Source: Candidatus Methylomirabilota bacterium
Lineage (GTDB): Bacteria; Methylomirabilota; Methylomirabilia; Methylomirabilales; Methylomirabilaceae
NCBI GenBank assembly: GCA_003105305.1
Contig: PQAQ01000265.1
Location: 2,210 to 26,824, forward strand
Direction: 5' to 3'
Length of the DNA stretch: 24,615 nt
Both the position numbers and the translations under genes were made by a program. Numbering within the stretch: position 1 is the stretch's first letter; every line of letters begins with the position of its first letter. Under the pieces are notes generated by a model, which saw only the letters and a list, made by a program, of their open reading frames with translations, made no database searches and was not told where the DNA came from. Below are positions 1 through 8,247 of this stretch, piece by piece.

Positions 1-672
1 GGGATCCATCAGATGATGTTGGAATCCGGCGCGCCGTGCGCTTACCTGGACATCTCCCACAAGCCGGCCGATCAGATCCGCGAGCGATTCCCGGGGATTT
101 ATGCGCACTGCCTGAAGTACGGAATCGACGTGACCGCAGAGCCTATTCCCGTTGTTCCGGCCGCGCACTACAGTTGTGGGGGCATTGCCGTCGACGAATG
201 GGGACGTTCAAGCCTGCATCGCCTGCACGCTGTTGGGGAGGTGGCCTGTTCGGGGTTACACGGCGCCAATCGTCTGGCCAGTACCTCTCTATTGGAATGC
301 CTGGTGTGGGGAACCCGCGCCGGCGCTCAGGCCGCGGCATGTATCGCGCGGGGTGAGACGTATTATTTTCCTCAGATCGCGGCCTGGCGGTATGAGCGTG
401 AGCCGGTCGATCCGGCGCTGATCGCACAGGACTGGCTCAGCATCCAACAGACCATGTGGAATTATGTCGGGCTCGTCCGCAGCGCCAAACGGCTGAACCG
501 CGCCCATGAGATCCTGCGGGAACTCAGTCTTGAGATCTTGAGGTTCTACGAGAAGGCCGAGGTCACCGACGCCATGGTTGGCCTTCGTAACGGTATTCAG
601 ACGGCGCTGGTCATTCTGCTGGCGGCCATGGAATGTCGGCAGAGCCGCGGCTGCCACTACCGCATCGACTAG
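1..672 (+). CDS. nadB: L-aspartate oxidase, C-terminal part (5' end outside window)
   Basis: Flavoprotein that oxidises L-aspartate to iminoaspartate, the first step of de novo NAD synthesis in the cytoplasm. The frame is open from base 1, so the N-terminal FAD-binding half is missing. Visible are the family motifs AAHYSCGG (substrate-site His), an FAD-contacting GLHGANRLAS with the conserved Arg, and SLLECLVWG. A helical C-terminal domain follows, ending SRGCHYRID, the typical NadB signature near the C-terminus that separates it from fumarate reductase and succinate dehydrogenase flavoproteins. The protein stops at TAG (670-672) directly after this signature, where many NadB proteins carry a further 15-30 residues starting D-[YF]-P, so the tail is short. 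The next gene starts 51 nt downstream in the same frame. Confidence 0.93.
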   Translation, partial: GIHQMMLESGAPCAYLDISHKPADQIRERFPGIYAHCLKYGIDVTAEPIPVVPAAHYSCGGIAVDEWGRSSLHRLHAVGEVACSGLHGANRLASTSLLECLVWGTRAGAQAAACIARGETYYFPQIAAWRYEREPVDPALIAQDWLSIQQTMWNYVGLVRSAKRLNRAHEILRELSLEILRFYEKAEVTDAMVGLRNGIQTALVILLAAMECRQSRGCHYRID

Positions 673-723
673 GATCCTCCCCACGACAGGTTCATAGTCC
701 AAAGGAGAAAGGGGCACCATCCC

Positions 724-1755
724 ATGAAAGCTGTGCGATTTCATGAGCACGGCGGGCCGGAGGTCCTGAGGTACGAAGAGGCCCCTGACCCTGCCATCGC
801 TCCTCATGAGGTGCTGGTCAAGGTCAAGGCCTGCGCCCTGAATCACCTCGATCTGTGGTGCCGAAAAGGGATGCCGGGGATGCGGATTCCCTTGCCCCAC
901 ATCTCCGGTTCGGATATTTCCGGTGAGGTGGCGGCGGTTGGCAGCATTGTCACACGCACCGGACCCGGTCAACAAGTCGTCGTCTCTCCAGGGGTGAGCT
1001 GCGGCCAGTGCATTCACTGCCTGTCCGGCCGCGATACAGCCTGCCGCACCTACGAAATCGTCGGCGGCTACAGGATCGCAGGCGGCTATGCGGAGTACGT
1101 GAAGGTCCCCGAGGTCAACATCCTGCCGATGCCGGAGGGGATGAGCTTCGAATCGGCCGCGGCGTTCCCGCTGACGTTCCTGACCGCCTGGAACATGCTG
1201 GTCAATCTCGCGCACGTCAAGCGAGGTGATGACGTGCTGATAATGGGGGCGGGAAGCGGGGTTGGAAGCGCCGCCGTCCAGATTGCCGGACTGTTCGGCG
1301 CCCGCGTGATCGCCGCGGCCGGCAGCGACGAGAAGCTCGAGAAGGCCAAAGGGCTTGGCGCCGAGGCGGGGATCAACTATGCGCATCAGGATCTGATCGC
1401 CGAGACGCGCCGACTGACAGCGAAGCGGGGGCTCGACGTCATTGTTGAGCACGTGGGGGGCGATGTATTTGAAAAGCTGATTTCCATCCTGGCAACCGGC
1501 GGTCGGCTGGTCACCTGCGGCGCTACCGCAGGCCATCTGGGCCGGACCGATATCCGATACCTGTTCATGCGGCAGTTGTCGATCATGGGCGGCTTCATGG
1601 GTCCCAAGGCGGACCTGCTGCAGATCGCGCGGGAAATGGCGCGCGGAACACTCACACCGGTCGTAGACCGGGTCTTCCCGTTGAAGGACGCCGCAGCCGC
1701 GCAACGCGCGATGGAAGACCGCAAGCTATTCGGTAAGCTGGTCCTGGTCGTCTAG
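724..1755 (+). CDS. Zinc-type MDR alcohol dehydrogenase / quinone oxidoreductase-like protein
   Basis: 343-residue medium-chain dehydrogenase/reductase, predicted cytoplasmic and NAD(P)H-dependent; the substrate cannot be read from the sequence. The N-terminal GroES-like domain carries the structural-zinc pattern C-x2-C-x2-C-x7-C (CGQCIHCLSGRDTAC). The Rossmann domain has the nucleotide motif GAGSGVGSAAVQIA. The catalytic-zinc positions are not canonical: the usual first Cys is in an ALNHLDLW context and the usual GHE is GSD. This places it with the quinone-reductase-like MDR proteins that keep only the structural zinc. The ATG at 724 is preceded by AAAGGAG (701-707) and AGGGG (710-714), the latter better spaced. 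It is probably co-transcribed with nadB and with the phosphodiesterase gene after it, with no obvious functional link. Confidence 0.9.
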   Translation: MKAVRFHEHGGPEVLRYEEAPDPAIAPHEVLVKVKACALNHLDLWCRKGMPGMRIPLPHISGSDISGEVAAVGSIVTRTGPGQQVVVSPGVSCGQCIHCLSGRDTACRTYEIVGGYRIAGGYAEYVKVPEVNILPMPEGMSFESAAAFPLTFLTAWNMLVNLAHVKRGDDVLIMGAGSGVGSAAVQIAGLFGARVIAAAGSDEKLEKAKGLGAEAGINYAHQDLIAETRRLTAKRGLDVIVEHVGGDVFEKLISILATGGRLVTCGATAGHLGRTDIRYLFMRQLSIMGGFMGPKADLLQIAREMARGTLTPVVDRVFPLKDAAAAQRAMEDRKLFGKLVLVV

Positions 1756-1767
1756 TCGTACGGCAGA

Positions 1768-1782
1768 CCGACAGGCTGTCGG
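1768..1782. repeat. Short palindrome between dehydrogenase and phosphodiesterase genes
   Basis: CCGACAG, one G, then CTGTCGG: a perfect 7-1-7 inverted repeat in the 46-nt gap. As RNA it gives a 6-bp stem with a GGC loop. No T-run follows, so it is not a convincing intrinsic terminator. It could be a protein-binding site or an RNA-stability hairpin. Confidence 0.4.
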
Positions 1783-1801
1783 AACGTCAATTATCGGGAG
1801 C

Positions 1802-2560
1802 ATGATGACACTCAACGTTGCACATCGAGGCGCATCGGCGCTCGCGCCCGAGAACACGATCGCCGCGTTTGAAAAGGCGATCGAGTCGGGAGCCGACGCT
1901 ATCGAGTTGGACCTGCACGTCAGCCGAGACGGGGCGCTCGTCGTAATTCACGATCAGACGCTGGACCGGACCACCAATGGCCAAGGGCCGGTCCATGCCC
2001 GTAGTTTGCAGGATCTCAAGCAGCTTGATGCCGGTCACTGGTTTGGCGAGGGCTTTGCCGGTCAACGAATGCCGACGCTCGCCGAGGTTCTCGACCGCTT
2101 CGCTGGGAAGATCCCGCTTGCGCTCGAAGTCAAGGCGGGATCGGCCTTCTTTCGGGGTATCGAGGAGAAGGTGGTGGCAGTCCTGCGCGAGTATCAGGTC
2201 ATTTCACAGGTAGCCGTCGCGTCATTCGATCATTACGCGCTGCGTACATTGAAGGAGCTGGAACCATCACTGCGGACTGCCGCCTTACTCGTAGGGCGGC
2301 CGATATCGATGCCGGCGATTGCGGAAGCTTGTAAGGCGGACGCGATGGCCATTGAGTGCAACCTTGTCACGGAAACAGAGGTTGAAGCCTGCCACGCCGC
2401 CGGACTTCAGCTTGTGGTGTGGGTCGTGAATGAGCCGGCTCAGATGGGCCACTTTATAGACTTGGGAGTTGATGGGATCATCACCGACAGACCCGACCTT
2501 CTACGTCATATGCTGGCAGAGCGCAGCGCACTCCACCCAACCCCCACACATCAGAAGTAA
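1802..2560 (+). CDS. ugpQ: Glycerophosphodiester phosphodiesterase, cytosolic UgpQ type
   Basis: Hydrolyses glycerophosphodiesters (deacylated phospholipid head groups) to glycerol-3-phosphate and an alcohol. The 252 residues have no signal peptide, matching cytosolic UgpQ in length rather than periplasmic GlpQ. Near the N-terminus are the GDPD motifs AHRGAS, APENT, IELDLHVSRDG and VVIHDQTLDRTTNG. These contain the two catalytic His (HRG and HD) and the metal-binding E-x-D. The C-terminal barrel end has VVWVVNEPAQM and GVDGIITDRPD, also typical. Two adjacent ATGs (1802 and 1805) lie just behind GGGAG (1796-1800). The second is better spaced, so the protein may start one codon later. It is closed by a strong intrinsic terminator immediately after the TAA. 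Confidence 0.94.
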   Translation: MMTLNVAHRGASALAPENTIAAFEKAIESGADAIELDLHVSRDGALVVIHDQTLDRTTNGQGPVHARSLQDLKQLDAGHWFGEGFAGQRMPTLAEVLDRFAGKIPLALEVKAGSAFFRGIEEKVVAVLREYQVISQVAVASFDHYALRTLKELEPSLRTAALLVGRPISMPAIAEACKADAMAIECNLVTETEVEACHAAGLQLVVWVVNEPAQMGHFIDLGVDGIITDRPDLLRHMLAERSALHPTPTHQK

Positions 2561-2561
2561 G

Positions 2562-2582
2562 CCGGCGCTGTGCGCCGGTTTT
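2562..2582 (+). terminator. Intrinsic terminator after the phosphodiesterase gene
   Basis: CCGGCGC, loop TGT, GCGCCGG, then TTTT: a perfect 7-bp GC-rich stem with a short T-run starting 2 nt after the stop codon. It ends the nadB-side transcription unit. Confidence 0.85.
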
Positions 2583-2705
2583 AGCGATCGAAATCCTTGG
2601 ATCATCACGACCTCTCATCGACGCCCGGCGACCCTTTATTCTCTTGATCGGGGCAATCGCTGCGGTCGTGGTCGCCGCACGCTCACCGATCATCTTATGA
2701 TTGCG

Positions 2706-2727
2706 AAGCCCGAAATGACGGGTTTTT
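2706..2727 (+). terminator. Terminator-like hairpin with T-run
   Basis: AAGCCCG, loop AAATGA, CGGGTTT followed by TT. This gives a 7-bp stem including one G-T pair, running into a T-tract. Weaker than the terminator at 2562-2582; it may be a back-up terminator just upstream of the putative promoter. Confidence 0.45.
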
Positions 2728-2731
2728 CTGG

Positions 2732-2761
2732 TTGCGCACCCGCGCTGCCTTACGCTATTAT
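2732..2761 (+). promoter_or_regulatory. Putative sigma70-type promoter for the lipid module
   Basis: TTGCGC (2732-2737), 18-bp spacer, TATTAT (2756-2761) in a locally AT-rich patch. The -10 is close to consensus; the -35 matches only TTG. It is placed about 150 nt before the acyl-CoA ligase start. Prediction by eye only. Confidence 0.35.
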
Positions 2762-2822
2762 AAAATGGTTATTATCTGCAACACGCCCATCCCAAAGTTG
2801 TCGACGTCCGGGTCTGTTGAAG

Positions 2823-2840
2823 GGGATGGAATAACATCCC
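2823..2840. repeat. Inverted repeat in the acyl-CoA ligase leader
   Basis: GGGATG, six bases, CATCCC. Located downstream of the putative -10 and about 75 nt before the ligase start, so it would fall in the transcribed leader or act as an operator. No T-run follows. Confidence 0.4.
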
Positions 2841-2913
2841 ACACCACATGCTTTGAGATGCTCCGCCCTCTAGGCGCGGGCACACCATCAGGGGAAAAAG
2901 GGGCAACCGGAAG

Positions 2914-4704
2914 TTGAAGGAGTGCGGAATAGCGGACGGCGTCGCAGCCACGCACGACAGCTTGGACAGACCGTGGTTCGCCTACTATGATTCATGGGTT
3001 CCCCCACGCCTCGACTATCCGGAGATCCCGCTCCAGCACTTCTTATCGGTCTCCGCCCAGAAGTACCCAGATCGAACGGCGATCATCTTTTATGGTACGA
3101 AACTGACGTATCGCGCCCTGGATGACGCTGCCACGCGATTTGCTGCAGCCCTCGCAGAGCGCGGGCTGGCGAAGGGTGACAGGGTGTCGCTCTTTCTGCC
3201 GAACTGTCCCCAGTTGGTCATTGCGTACTACGGTACGCTCCGGGCCGGAGGACTGGCGGTCTCGACCAGCCCACTCTACTCGACACGAGAGCTGGAGCAC
3301 CAACTGAACGATTCCGCCGCCGAGACGATCGTGGTATTGTCGAAACTCTACCCGCTCGTCAAAGAGGTTGCGCCAAGGACCGGGCTCAAACGGATCATCG
3401 TCACGAATATTAAGGAGTATTTTCCGCCCATACTTCGGCTGCTCTTCACCCTCTTCAAGGAAAAGTCGCAGGGACACCGCCCTGCCGTAGAACGCAAGCC
3501 GGAGACAGAGTGGTTCTCGGAACTGCTGACCTCCGCTCCTGCGAATCCGCCCGCAACCACGATCAGCCCGGATGACCCGGCACTGCTCCAGTACACGGGG
3601 GGCACGACGGGCCTGGCCAAGGGGGCGATACTCACGCACAGAAATCTGGTGGTCAATACGATACAAACGGGCGCGTGGCTGGTAAAGCCAACCGTGAGCC
3701 CTGTCAACAGACCAGCCCCGAGTTCCGCCCAGGAAGCACGGGATGAGGTTGAAGTCTTTTTTGGAGCGATCCCGTTCTTCCATATCTACGGGATGACGGT
3801 CGTCATGAACCTCTGTATCTCGTTGGGTCACACGATGGTGCTGGTGCCGCAATTCAAGACACAGGAAGTCCTGGATACGATCGTCAAATACCGACCCACC
3901 CTCTTTCCGGGCGTCCCGACGATGTACGTCGCCATCATCAATTATCCCGATGTCGGCAGGTACGACCTTCATTCGATCAAGGCCTGCCTGAGCGGGGCCG
4001 CGCCATTGCCGCTTGAGGTAGCGAACCGGTTTGAAGCGCTGACCGGCGCGCGTCTCGTAGAGGGGTACGGTTTGACCGAGGCCTCTCCGGTCACGCACGC
4101 CAACCCGATTTTTGGCGCCAGGAAGGCCGGGACGATCGGCCTGCCGCTCCCGGACACGGACGCCAGGATCGTAGATCTGGAGACCGGTGAGCGCACGTTG
4201 CTGCCGAGGGAGATCGGCGAGGTGGCGGTCAAGGGTCCTCAGGTGATGGCAGGGTATTGGAATCAGCCGGGTGAGACCGCCATGGTGCTCAGAAATGGGT
4301 GGTTGTACACCGGCGACATCGGTTACATGGACGAGGAGGGATACTTTACCATCGTAGATCGAAAAAAAGAGATGATCATAGCGGGCGGCTTTAACGTGTA
4401 TCCCCGGGAGGTTGAAGAACCTCTGTATGAGCATCCGGGGATCAAGGAGGCGGTCGCGGTAGGCCTGCCGGACCCATATCGCGGCGAGACGGTGAAGGTC
4501 TACATCGTATTGAAAGACGGGGAGCGCGCCACCGAGCAGGAGATCATCGACTTTTGCAGGCAGCGGATGGCCAAGCACAAGGTGCCCACCCTGGTCGAGT
4601 TCAGGGCGGAGCTGCCGAAGACGCTCGTGGGCAAAGTGCTCCGTCGCGCCTTGCGTGAAGAGGAGCTGACCAGGCAGCGGTCGGATGTGGGGATTCCCGC
4701 ATGA
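2914..4704 (+). CDS. fadD: Long-chain fatty acid-CoA ligase (AMP-forming)
   Basis: Activates fatty acids to acyl-CoA through an acyl-adenylate. At 596 residues it is typical of the ANL superfamily. Motifs in order: the ATP-binding YTGGTTGLAKGA (from Y227), GYGLTEASPVTH, YTGDIGYMDEEGYF, the hinge-region DRKKEMIIAGGFNVYPREVE, and the C-terminal LPKTLVGKVLRR with catalytic Lys574. The N-terminal RPWFAYYDSWVP fits LcfA/FadD-like bacterial enzymes. No ATG is available at the N-terminus. TTG at 2914 behind AAAAAGGGG is the most likely start, and a TTG at 2962 is an alternative. The stop overlaps the ATG of the RND transporter gene (ATGA), indicating translational coupling to lipid transport. The chain-length preference is inferred from the family only. 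Confidence 0.92.
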   Translation: MKECGIADGVAATHDSLDRPWFAYYDSWVPPRLDYPEIPLQHFLSVSAQKYPDRTAIIFYGTKLTYRALDDAATRFAAALAERGLAKGDRVSLFLPNCPQLVIAYYGTLRAGGLAVSTSPLYSTRELEHQLNDSAAETIVVLSKLYPLVKEVAPRTGLKRIIVTNIKEYFPPILRLLFTLFKEKSQGHRPAVERKPETEWFSELLTSAPANPPATTISPDDPALLQYTGGTTGLAKGAILTHRNLVVNTIQTGAWLVKPTVSPVNRPAPSSAQEARDEVEVFFGAIPFFHIYGMTVVMNLCISLGHTMVLVPQFKTQEVLDTIVKYRPTLFPGVPTMYVAIINYPDVGRYDLHSIKACLSGAAPLPLEVANRFEALTGARLVEGYGLTEASPVTHANPIFGARKAGTIGLPLPDTDARIVDLETGERTLLPREIGEVAVKGPQVMAGYWNQPGETAMVLRNGWLYTGDIGYMDEEGYFTIVDRKKEMIIAGGFNVYPREVEEPLYEHPGIKEAVAVGLPDPYRGETVKVYIVLKDGERATEQEIIDFCRQRMAKHKVPTLVEFRAELPKTLVGKVLRRALREEELTRQRSDVGIPA

Positions 4705-7502
4705 TCCTCAGAAAGCTGCTCTCCCATACGGTTCTGGCCTATCCTAGAGCTACATTGATTGCCGCGGCGCTGCTCACGCTCCTTTCAGTATGGATAGCGG
4801 TTGCGCGACTGAGCTTTACCTCGACACATGAGGCGATGGCCTCCCTCAGCGGACGTGTCGGTCAGATGCAAGAGCGCTACAACCAGGCGTTCGGCGATCC
4901 GGACCGGGCGGTCATCGTCATCGAGGCGCCGGATCGGGAGCAGGCCAAGCGCTATGCCTCTATCCTGGCCGGTCGGCTGGAGGCCTTGACCTCGGATATC
5001 GAGGAGGTGATCTATCGCTTCGACCTGACGTCGTTGGAAGATCATTTCCTGATGTACCTGACGCCGCAGGAAATCGACGATCTTGGCGCTAAACTGCAAG
5101 AGCACCGCTCACTGCTGGAAGAGCTGTCCACGAGCCCCGGCCTCAATCGCCTATTCCAACTGATTCAACGAGAGATCAGCGCCGCGCTGGTCGGCCACCT
5201 GTTTACAGGATTCCTGAACGAAGAAACCGATGACGCCAAGCCCGTAGAACTCAAGCCCCTGATTTCGCTGCTTACACAGTTGGACGCGTGGGCGGCCGGC
5301 CCGCGGGCCTATGTCTCGCCATGGAAGCAGTTCATGGTCGAGGCCGATGACAACGGAGAACGGGAAGGCTACCTGTGGTCCGACAACAAGCAGTTCCTCT
5401 TTGTCCTGGCCACGGTGAAGCCGGATGCGCAGAGCCTGCATAAGTTCGAGCGGCCGATCAAGGCGATCCGCCGCGAGATCCGGCTGTTGCAGCCCGACTA
5501 CCCAGGGATCAGGGCCGGGGTGACGGGCGGCCCGGCCCTCGAATACGATGAGGTGGTTGCGGCGCAGCGGGATTCCGGTTTGATGTCCTTTATCTCGCTT
5601 GCCGGTGTGGCCCTGCTGCTGGTGGTGGTCTTTCGGGGCGTGAGGCGGCCTCTGTTGAGCACCATCGCGCTGATCATAGGGATTTGCTGGGCTTTCGGGT
5701 TTGCGGCCGCGACGGTCGGTCATCTGAATATGATGTCGGTGATTTTGGCGCCGATGCTGATGGGGATCGGGATTGACTACGGCATCCATCTGCTGGCCCG
5801 GTACGAAGAGGAGCGGAGCGTCGGCCACGCCATCCGGGAGTCGTTGGAGCGAGCCTTCGAAGGCGCCGGCCCCGGCATCCTCCATGCTGCGCTGACAACC
5901 GCCGTGGCGCTTTTAACGCTGATTCTCACGGGGATCGGCGTGTTGCAGGAGTTGGGCCTGATTACGGGTTGCGGCCTGTTGATCACGCTGGTCTCGACCT
6001 TTGTCGTTCTCCCGCCGCTGCTGCTGTTGTGGGACAAGCGACCCGCCGTGAGTGGTTCGACGAGCCGCGCAGGGGCATCCGTCGAGGAGCACACGATCGA
6101 ACTGAAAATCGGCGAGGTCCATTTCCCGCTGCCGCACTTGCCGAGACCTCCGGAGTTCATGGAATTCTGGTACCGCCACCCACGCGCCGTCCTTCTCCTG
6201 TCGGCAATCGCCACGCTGGCAGCCCTGTACGGGATGACGTACATTGAATTCGACGGCAACGTCCTCCGCCTTCAAGCGGAAAAGACTGAATCGGTGGACT
6301 GGGAGCTGAAGATAATCCGGCAGTCTGAGCGGTCGACCATCTACGGGGCGGTTCTGGCCGACAGTCTCGAAGAGGTGAAGAAAAAGACCGCGGCCCTCGA
6401 GGCGCTTCCCTCGGTCAGTAAGGTAGAAAGCATCGCCATGGTGATCCCTGACGATCAGGAGCGCAAGCTCCGACACGCTCGCATGCTCACGCCGATTCTT
6501 ACCGGGGTGGATCTGTCAAGACTTCCCCAGCCGACGTCGGTTGACCTGGACGGGCTGTTGAGCACGCTGCAACGGGTGAAGGCCAAGATGTTGACGGCTG
6601 AGGATGCCGAGAAGTGGAAAGGGAAGGAGGGGCCGCCCCTGGCGGAGATGGCGCAGGTGCGAGACCTCATCGGTCGGTTCGAACGGCTACTGGCGAAACG
6701 CGACCATGTCGAGATCGCGCGGAGGCTCACCGTTTTTGAAGGTAAGTTGTTTCGGGATTTCTATGATAAGCTCTCGCTCCTGGACCGGGCGATAGCCGCC
6801 GGCCCTGTGACGCTCAATGCCGTGCCGAACGATCTGAGAAAGCAGTTCGTGGGGCGGGACGGTTCGTACCTGATTCGGGTCTACCCTCGAGGCGATCCAT
6901 GGGAGCTCGCTTCGCAGACTGAATTCGTGACCGAACTGCGATCGGTCGATCCCGATGTTGTCGGCGACCCGGTCAAGGGCTACGAGGTCATCACGGCAAT
7001 GAAGCGGGGATATCAGCGAGTCGGGATCTACGCGTTGATCGGGGTGGCTGCGCTCTTCCTGCTGAATCTGCGCGATCTGCGCTATTTTCTGCTGGCCAAG
7101 ATCCCGCTGCTCGTTGGGGCTGTCTGGACCGCCGGCCTGATGCATCTCTTTCAGCTCAGGTTCAACCTGGCCAATCTGATTATCATCCCGTTGATTGTGG
7201 CGCCAGGCGTAGAGAACGGCTTGCTGATCATCCACCGTTTTCGGGAGGAGGGAGAGGCGGCCATACTGCCAAGGAGTATCGGAAAGGGCGTGGCGCTCTC
7301 ATCGCTGACAACCATGATCGGTTTCGGCAGCCTCCTCATCGCCCATCACCGCGGCGCATTCAGCATCGGTCTGCTGACGACGCTGGGGGTGGGAGCCGTC
7401 CTGCTCGTTTCTATAATCGTCTTGCCGGCTGTCCTGACCGTCGTCGCCAGACACCCGTCGAAAAAGTCGGTACCGGATTCCGAGCTCCGGGTTCCCGGTT
7501 AG
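4701..7502 (+). CDS. hpnN: HpnN-like RND/MMPL lipid transporter
   Basis: Inner-membrane RND-superfamily protein of 933 residues. It resembles HpnN, which moves hopanoids towards the outer membrane in characterised species, though the cargo here is unproven. Visible architecture: TM1 at about 17-36, a large periplasmic loop to about 290, a bundle of TM helices (about 293-450), TM7 near 495-515, a second periplasmic loop, and a final bundle (about 775-925). The RND proton-relay-type motif GIGIDYGIHLLARYEEE has Asp359. The matching position of the second half is APGVENGLL with Glu838 rather than Asp. The gene overlaps the acyl-CoA ligase by 4 nt and is followed after 77 nt by an HpnM/MlaC gene, the same pairing as in hopanoid gene clusters. 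No squalene-hopene cyclase gene is in the window, so a general lipid-export role is possible. Confidence 0.85.
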   Translation: MILRKLLSHTVLAYPRATLIAAALLTLLSVWIAVARLSFTSTHEAMASLSGRVGQMQERYNQAFGDPDRAVIVIEAPDREQAKRYASILAGRLEALTSDIEEVIYRFDLTSLEDHFLMYLTPQEIDDLGAKLQEHRSLLEELSTSPGLNRLFQLIQREISAALVGHLFTGFLNEETDDAKPVELKPLISLLTQLDAWAAGPRAYVSPWKQFMVEADDNGEREGYLWSDNKQFLFVLATVKPDAQSLHKFERPIKAIRREIRLLQPDYPGIRAGVTGGPALEYDEVVAAQRDSGLMSFISLAGVALLLVVVFRGVRRPLLSTIALIIGICWAFGFAAATVGHLNMMSVILAPMLMGIGIDYGIHLLARYEEERSVGHAIRESLERAFEGAGPGILHAALTTAVALLTLILTGIGVLQELGLITGCGLLITLVSTFVVLPPLLLLWDKRPAVSGSTSRAGASVEEHTIELKIGEVHFPLPHLPRPPEFMEFWYRHPRAVLLLSAIATLAALYGMTYIEFDGNVLRLQAEKTESVDWELKIIRQSERSTIYGAVLADSLEEVKKKTAALEALPSVSKVESIAMVIPDDQERKLRHARMLTPILTGVDLSRLPQPTSVDLDGLLSTLQRVKAKMLTAEDAEKWKGKEGPPLAEMAQVRDLIGRFERLLAKRDHVEIARRLTVFEGKLFRDFYDKLSLLDRAIAAGPVTLNAVPNDLRKQFVGRDGSYLIRVYPRGDPWELASQTEFVTELRSVDPDVVGDPVKGYEVITAMKRGYQRVGIYALIGVAALFLLNLRDLRYFLLAKIPLLVGAVWTAGLMHLFQLRFNLANLIIIPLIVAPGVENGLLIIHRFREEGEAAILPRSIGKGVALSSLTTMIGFGSLLIAHHRGAFSIGLLTTLGVGAVLLVSIIVLPAVLTVVARHPSKKSVPDSELRVPG

Positions 7503-7579
7503 CTGCGCTCCGGGACACAGATCATTGAAACGTCAGCACATCTAACAGGCAACGGTATTCAACGCAGAGGAGAAGTCAC

Positions 7580-8236
7580 ATGCCAAGCGTCCTAAGATCG
7601 AGCGTGCGAGCCGGAATATTCTGTGGAACCATAGCAGTAGGGTTGGTGGTCTTTGCGGCGTCTGCCTTTGCGAGCGAAACAACGGATCAGGTCAAGACCG
7701 AGTTGGATCAGTTGGCTGCCATCGTGAAAGACCCGGCCCTACAGGAAAAGGCGAAGGAAGAGGCGCGAAAGTCGATGGTCAAGGAGCGGATCTTGCGCTG
7801 GTTCGATGTGCAGGAGATGGCGCGCCGCTCGCTCGCCAGCCACTGGGTCAAGCGATCGGCTCAGGAGCGTAAGGAGTTTGTCGAGCTGTTCGGGGACCTG
7901 TTCGTAGAATCGTATACGACGCTGGTGGTCGATCATCTTGGCGACCAACAGGTGTCCTATCTGTCTGACAATACCGATGCGCAGGACGCCGTCGTCAAGA
8001 CCAAGTTCCTCTCGAAGCGGAATGAGCCGACGTTCGTCGACTTTACCCTCCTTCATCGAGGCAAGGCGTGGGTGCCCTACGATGTCGTGATCGACGACGT
8101 CAGCATCGTGGGCAATTACCGAAAACAGTTCGATAAGGTGATTCGGGACCAGTCCTATGACGCGCTCGTCAAGAAGATGCGGCTCAAGCGAGAGTCGGAG
8201 GGGTTGGGACCGACGGCGAAGAAGGGGGCGATGTAG
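7580..8236 (+). CDS. hpnM: HpnM/MlaC-like periplasmic lipid-binding protein
   Basis: 218-residue protein of the MlaC/Ttg2D/HpnM family. These are soluble periplasmic carriers that ferry a lipid between membranes. The N-terminus is a signal peptide: basic n-region, hydrophobic stretch at about residues 11-28, and likely cleavage after AFA before SETTDQVK. The body has the family pattern around RILRWFDVQEMARRSL, the SYTTLVVDHL segment, and the closing VPYDVVIDDVSIVGNYRKQF region, in which the DVxIxGxSxxxNYRxQF-like motif is clear. The ATG at 7580 has a strong ribosome-binding site, AGAGGAGA (7566-7573). It follows hpnN and is the last gene of the + strand module, so transporter and carrier probably act together. 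It could equally be labelled mlaC-like. Confidence 0.87.
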   Translation: MPSVLRSSVRAGIFCGTIAVGLVVFAASAFASETTDQVKTELDQLAAIVKDPALQEKAKEEARKSMVKERILRWFDVQEMARRSLASHWVKRSAQERKEFVELFGDLFVESYTTLVVDHLGDQQVSYLSDNTDAQDAVVKTKFLSKRNEPTFVDFTLLHRGKAWVPYDVVIDDVSIVGNYRKQFDKVIRDQSYDALVKKMRLKRESEGLGPTAKKGAM

Positions 8237-8247
8237 TCGCGCCCCCT
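8223..8247. terminator. GC hairpin at the convergent gene junction
   Basis: AGGGGGCG, nine bases, CGCCCCCT: a perfect 8-bp stem spanning the hpnM stop codon and reaching the end of the convergent inositol-phosphate synthase gene. There is no T-run on either strand, so termination is an inference. Its position between convergent units makes a two-way block plausible. Confidence 0.45.

Larger units (their letters stand above)
2583..2913. other. 330-bp non-coding gap between two + strand units
   Basis: No convincing gene on either strand; open frames across it look like read-outs of flanking composition. It contains, in order, a second terminator-like hairpin (2706-2727), a putative promoter (2732-2761) and a short inverted repeat (2823-2840). 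A GC-rich stretch precedes the acyl-CoA ligase start. I see no tRNA or recognisable riboswitch. Confidence 0.6.

Noticed and set aside
289..1704. Long open frame (471 codons) on the - strand across nadB and the dehydrogenase gene
   Set aside because: It lies antisense to two well-supported genes, has no recognisable domain and an Arg/Gln/Asp-rich low-complexity make-up typical of the mirror frame of GC-rich genes.
3043..4578. 511-codon - strand open frame opposite the acyl-CoA ligase
   Set aside because: Fully antisense to a gene with all catalytic motifs; the protein has no plausible fold features.
7470..7502. GC-rich, repeat-like 3' end of the HpnN gene (GGTACC/CCGGG stretches)
   Set aside because: Looked at as a possible short intergenic repeat or terminator, but there is no clean stem with a T-run and no second copy in the window.
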